DNA from: Prostheceraeus crozeri
Lineage: Eukaryota > Platyhelminthes > Polycladida > Euryleptidae
Assembly (NCBI GenBank): GCA_907163375.1
Contig: CAJQUW010008996.1
Location: 253,001-317,000, forward strand
Reading direction: 5' to 3'
Length of the DNA: 64,000 bases
Shown here piece after piece: positions 60,601 through 64,000 of the stretch. The first letter of the stretch is position 1, and each line of letters opens with the position of its first letter. The position numbers were made by a program, and so were the translations under genes. The notes beneath the pieces were generated by a model. It was not told where the DNA came from, ran no database searches, and worked only from the letters and a program-made list of their open reading frames with translations.

Positions 60601-60960
60601 TTAAAACTTTTACTTCTATCTATTGAGTGAGAATCCCATCTTTATGTCAAAAGGAAAACGACCTAGTCTGTACATGATATGTTATTCATCATCACAACCG
60701 ATTTTCATAGCACTGCACATAGTTAATACTGATGGTAGCAGAAAACAAAGTTTTTATGGCTCACATCACCGGAGAAAACAAAGTCACTGATATGCAGGGA
60801 GAAAACAACGTCAGGAAAAACCAGTTGATATGCAAGTCATGATATGAAGTGATCAGGAGTTGGAAGCATGTTACAAGGCACTCACTCACAACATCCCATA
60901 GAAAACTCCATGGAGCGAAAAAGCAAAACATCAACCACAACAGAGAGGAAGCATTCATCA
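60601..60960. other. Spacer downstream of the P3 polymerase
   Basis: Contains three near copies of GGAGAAAACAAAGTC (60,770-60,830). No gene recognised. Confidence 0.45.
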
Positions 60961-63900
60961 TCAAACATCGCCAGACGGAGGAGGAGAAAGTTTCTGTCTC
61001 TTGGGTGGAGGTAGATGAGTGTCTGGATGGCCGTACGGTAATGAGTGGTTAGGACTCATCCAGCATCGCTTGTCTTCCCAAGCTGAGAGACCTCGTTTCC
61101 TAAACGTCGTTGTTCTGACTTGATGCGACTGAGATTTTAAAATGGTCATTTCTACTTTTTTAATTTTAAGAGAATCTAAGGCATCTTGATAGTTTCTATG
61201 TGTCATTTTTCTAACGATTGACTTCGAGATGCCTTTCGCCCGTTTTATAGAAAGCTCTGAGGATTTTAGCTTCATGGAGCACATCTTGGGGCGAAGCAAG
61301 ATCATCTCCTCTATCTGTTTGCCGGCACACTCACCCTTGAAGCAGCCAAGCTTCACTTTATTTGAGGTAGAGTAAAGCGGATGGTCAGTTGGATAGTTGG
61401 AACTATCAAACTTGGGTGCTAAATATTTCAAAATGTCTTCCTGCTTGACTTGGCTAGTGGTTGTCAAAGCTAGGAAGAAGCTGTCTGTATCACCTCCTAC
61501 TAATTCCACACGTTGGAGAAGTGGACATGTCTTAAAAGTGTGGTAAAATAACTTGTACATTTCTAACTTGGAGTGATCCAAGACAGCTTGACCGACATAA
61601 ATGGGCTTACAAAGTTCTACTTCAGATTTTAACATTTTAAAACCAGTGATGTCTTCGGAAATGACATCATGGTGGCAAAACAACGGCGAGCGACATAACT
61701 TGATACTCGTTTCCGGATCAGTTATGATGCGATAGTCCATGCGCTTTCTTACATCCTCCATGGTTTTACCAAATAGGGCATTATTCTTAAATTTAAAGAA
61801 GTCCTTTTCGAAAGGATTCTTGGATTCAGCCCGTTTCTTGCTATTAAATTCTATATACGGTTTTAGAAAGGGCTTCTGCCTAAACTGGATAGCGCGATGG
61901 ACTTTATCAAGTTGCATCCCCATACCTAGATAGAATTTGAGGATGGAATAGTGCACGATGTAATGCTGCTTGTTCAATTGGGTGAGCAACAACTTCCTAG
62001 TGGCTTTATACTTTAAGTCATTTTCCGCCTCATATTTCTTATTGTGTTCTTCCATAAAGGGAGAGAACATATCTGGACTGACTATGCCAGATTCGGGTGC
62101 GAGAGGAAAATCAACGGTCCTATTCTTAATGCAGTCTGGATAGATGAGGTCGACTTCAAATAAATAACCTATGTCGGCCTCATCTCCCAGTGCCATGATG
62201 TGTGCTGGATTGGAAAAGTATTCAATGTCATGGGGCTCTACCCATTGGAAGTCAGACTGTGGCAAAGGCTTGGAGAGTGCACTCCCATACAAAGTATTTT
62301 GGTCTATGTACATTAAATGCGTGGTCGATCCTATGTCTTGGGTGCTGTTGACAACATGTTTGTTAACAAATGTCAAGCCACCCCTAATACTACGTTCAAA
62401 TAACGTGTACATTTCTGCATCTTGCAGTAAATGAATGCTCTCTTTCGTCATCTTGAAGGCTGACTGATAGGACAGACCCGGCAGACTAACAAAATGAACG
62501 GGGTCTAAGGCGTCCTGTTCTAATGTGACTTTCCTAAAAGTCTCAAACACGTCAGCCAACAGATAGACGTCTAATTTTAAGTAGGCAAGCATGTAGTCAC
62601 CAAACGTGCGACACCTAAATTCTAACAATGCTTGCTCTGCATGCCTATAATCATCCAGCGAACAGTCCTCACCCGTCAAATCCTTTTTAAATTTATCGAT
62701 GGACGGAAGGGATGTCTCCTTCAATGTATCCATTGAACTAAAATAACTATAAGGAAACACCCCTTTCCGTCGTATCAGACTGTCACTTATGTTGGGATAG
62801 TCTTTCCTTGAATGTTGAGTGAGGGGAAGCGTTTCTAAATTATTAGCCAACGCGGCTAAGGAAGAAGACATCAACTGGAAACCGTCTAAAAACTTTATGT
62901 CATAGAAGACAGGCTTCCCTTCCTTCGTCTTATCGACTTGGACTTTAGCAGTGATGCACATAAATTTTTCCTTACTTTGCGCAATCATTTTAGATGACCA
63001 GGATTTCATTTTACCGAATCCATGGCGAATGATGATGTGAGCATCATAACATTTGAAGTTATGAAAGATGACGGGGAGCGTTCGCCGTTTGAGCTTAAGT
63101 CTCATATTGCATTTACTGCATAAGGCAGACCTAAATTTACCACTGAGATGGCAATGGTCCCCACTTCCTTATGTTGCTGATCATCAAAGGATGAACAGCA
63201 GCGGGGACATTCCGTGATCCTATCAAATTTGATTTTATTGGCTTCTGTGAAGCACATGGGTTTCCTAGTCAGCTCCGTTTCATAGCGTTGATGAAAACGG
63301 GCTTTCCTATCTAAAAAGGTTGAGGAAGTTTTCAACGCACTCCTCGCCTTGCCACACATGCATCTTATTTTGGTTCCTATAATATCGATGCCAAACTTCA
63401 TAACAGGCAATGGCGCTGCCTCATAACTTAGGCCTTCTTGTTCAATATAACATTCAATGTCCACATAGATGGTACATATGCGACTGAGCTCATTGCCGTT
63501 TTCCTCATACCTAGAAAATGTATCTTTGGGCATGACTTCCATTTGAAGTTTACCCCGAGAGCACCACTCGTAATGCTCTTCAAAATATGGTTTTGACCTA
63601 AAGCGCCGTGTGCAGCGATCACAGTAGTAGAAATTGTTCCTATATGCAGTTTGATGATGGTATAACTTTGAAATTTTGGGAATGCCAAAATAATGCCATT
63701 CTGGGTGGTTGTCGTTATAGACTAGGAGGAGATTGACAACCCGGTCGAAGTTACTTTGGCGGTTGTTATACCTAACGCCCTTCAGACCTTTTTCCCAGAG
63801 ATGGATGACAATCTTAATATTGTTGAGTTTCTCAAATTGGGTGATGCCTTTAAAGTCTAATGTGTTGACATCTAACCCGTCAAACTTAAGCTCATCCTCC

Positions 63901-64000
63901 CATTCACGATACTTGGTGACTCTTTGACGATGTATACCTATATCATTATAGTGAAGAATGGAGAGGACGGCATACGTGAAACACTGGGACTGACATTCCA
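60961..64000 (-). pseudogene. P3 protein-primed family B DNA polymerase (runs off the window)
   Basis: From the window edge inward: an N-terminal domain (QCFTYAVLSILHYNDIGIHR, VNLLLVYNDNHPEWHYFGI), then a C2H2-like finger (FYYCDRCTRRFRSKPYFEEH…C) and ICTIYVDIECYIEQE (exo I, Asp and Glu) up to about 63,102. Frame 60,961-63,105 (714 codons) gives VIFHNFKCYDAHII (exo II), YLKLDVYLLADVFE (exo III), LMYIDQNTLYGSAL (motif A), FFKFKNNALFGKTM (motif B) and ELVGGDTDSFFLAL (motif C), then a basic, Pro-rich tail (PPPKRQKLSPPPSG). Motif A has YIDxNTLYG where most have DxxSLYP. This is the Polinton replicase, diverged from that of P2. It looks broken, about one break, in the part seen. Confidence 0.9.

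Larger units (their letters stand above)
53254..64000. mobile_element. Polinton/Maverick P3, left part (continues past the window)
   Basis: The left end AGTAGTAACCCCGTGGCAGA has the AGTAGT start of P1 and P2. Subterminal repeats match those of P1. On the plus strand follow a conserved Polinton protein, possible OB-fold, RING-like, exonuclease, second copies of the first two, an unknown protein and a TBP-like gene; then, on the minus strand, a type B polymerase. Integrase, capsid, protease and ATPase genes are not in this part. It looks broken in several genes, though the polymerase keeps a 714-codon frame. Confidence 0.8.

Noticed and set aside
1-64000. tRNA, rRNA and riboswitch genes
   Set aside because: None recognised by eye; short cloverleaf candidates could be missed without a covariance-model scan (tRNAscan-SE or Rfam), which would decide.

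Overview
This is nuclear DNA of an animal, most likely a marine invertebrate; I cannot name the species. Spliced exons, a solute carrier of the monocarboxylate transporter (SLC16) type, a CR1-like LINE, a mariner, TA-flanked MITE-like elements and three Polinton/Maverick-type virus-like elements all point to a metazoan. No bacterial operon, rRNA, tRNA or CRISPR array was seen.

Layout. (1) 2,537-10,957 and 39,955-44,920 are two copies of one duplicated block, each carrying an SLC16-like gene on the minus strand. The right copy (41,525-42,895) is intact. The left copy is broken by a 934-bp 3' fragment of a LINE and also took up three copies of a CACTG-ended DNA element. (2) Between the two copies sits Polinton P1 (11,608-38,655), flanked by the 6-bp duplication GCTGTG. 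P1 is old and mostly lost. Its integrase is split by a CR1-like LINE (13,034-16,185), and another of its genes is split by a second, younger Polinton-like element, P2 (18,245-36,539, 18.3 kb), flanked by GTTATC. Before P1 arrived the two transporter copies were only about 2 kb apart. (3) 44,921-53,253 holds exon-like pieces of an unrecognised gene, a decayed zinc-finger DDE transposase, and a full-length mariner (49,244-50,652) that landed in the latter. (4) From 53,254 to the end runs the left part of a third Polinton, P3, related to P1.

P2 carries almost the full virus-like set. This includes an adenain-type protease, an integrase fused behind a parvovirus-type phospholipase A2 domain, a double-jelly-roll major capsid protein and a penton-like minor capsid protein. 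It also includes a packaging ATPase, a protein-primed type B DNA polymerase, a coiled-coil fibre with a phage-tail-fibre motif, and what looks like a PCNA-type sliding clamp. Several genes look whole and several look broken, so it is treated as a recent fossil. Its genes share an A/T start-site motif, and many are followed by small GC-rich hairpins.

P3 carries duplicated copies of a conserved gene cassette (a possible OB-fold protein, a RING-like finger, a DEDDh exonuclease, and a protein typical of Polintons). It also has a type B polymerase and, between them, a gene whose two halves match the two repeats of TATA-binding protein. A TBP-like gene, a clamp-like gene and a PLA2-integrase fusion in Polinton-type elements are the most notable contents of the window.
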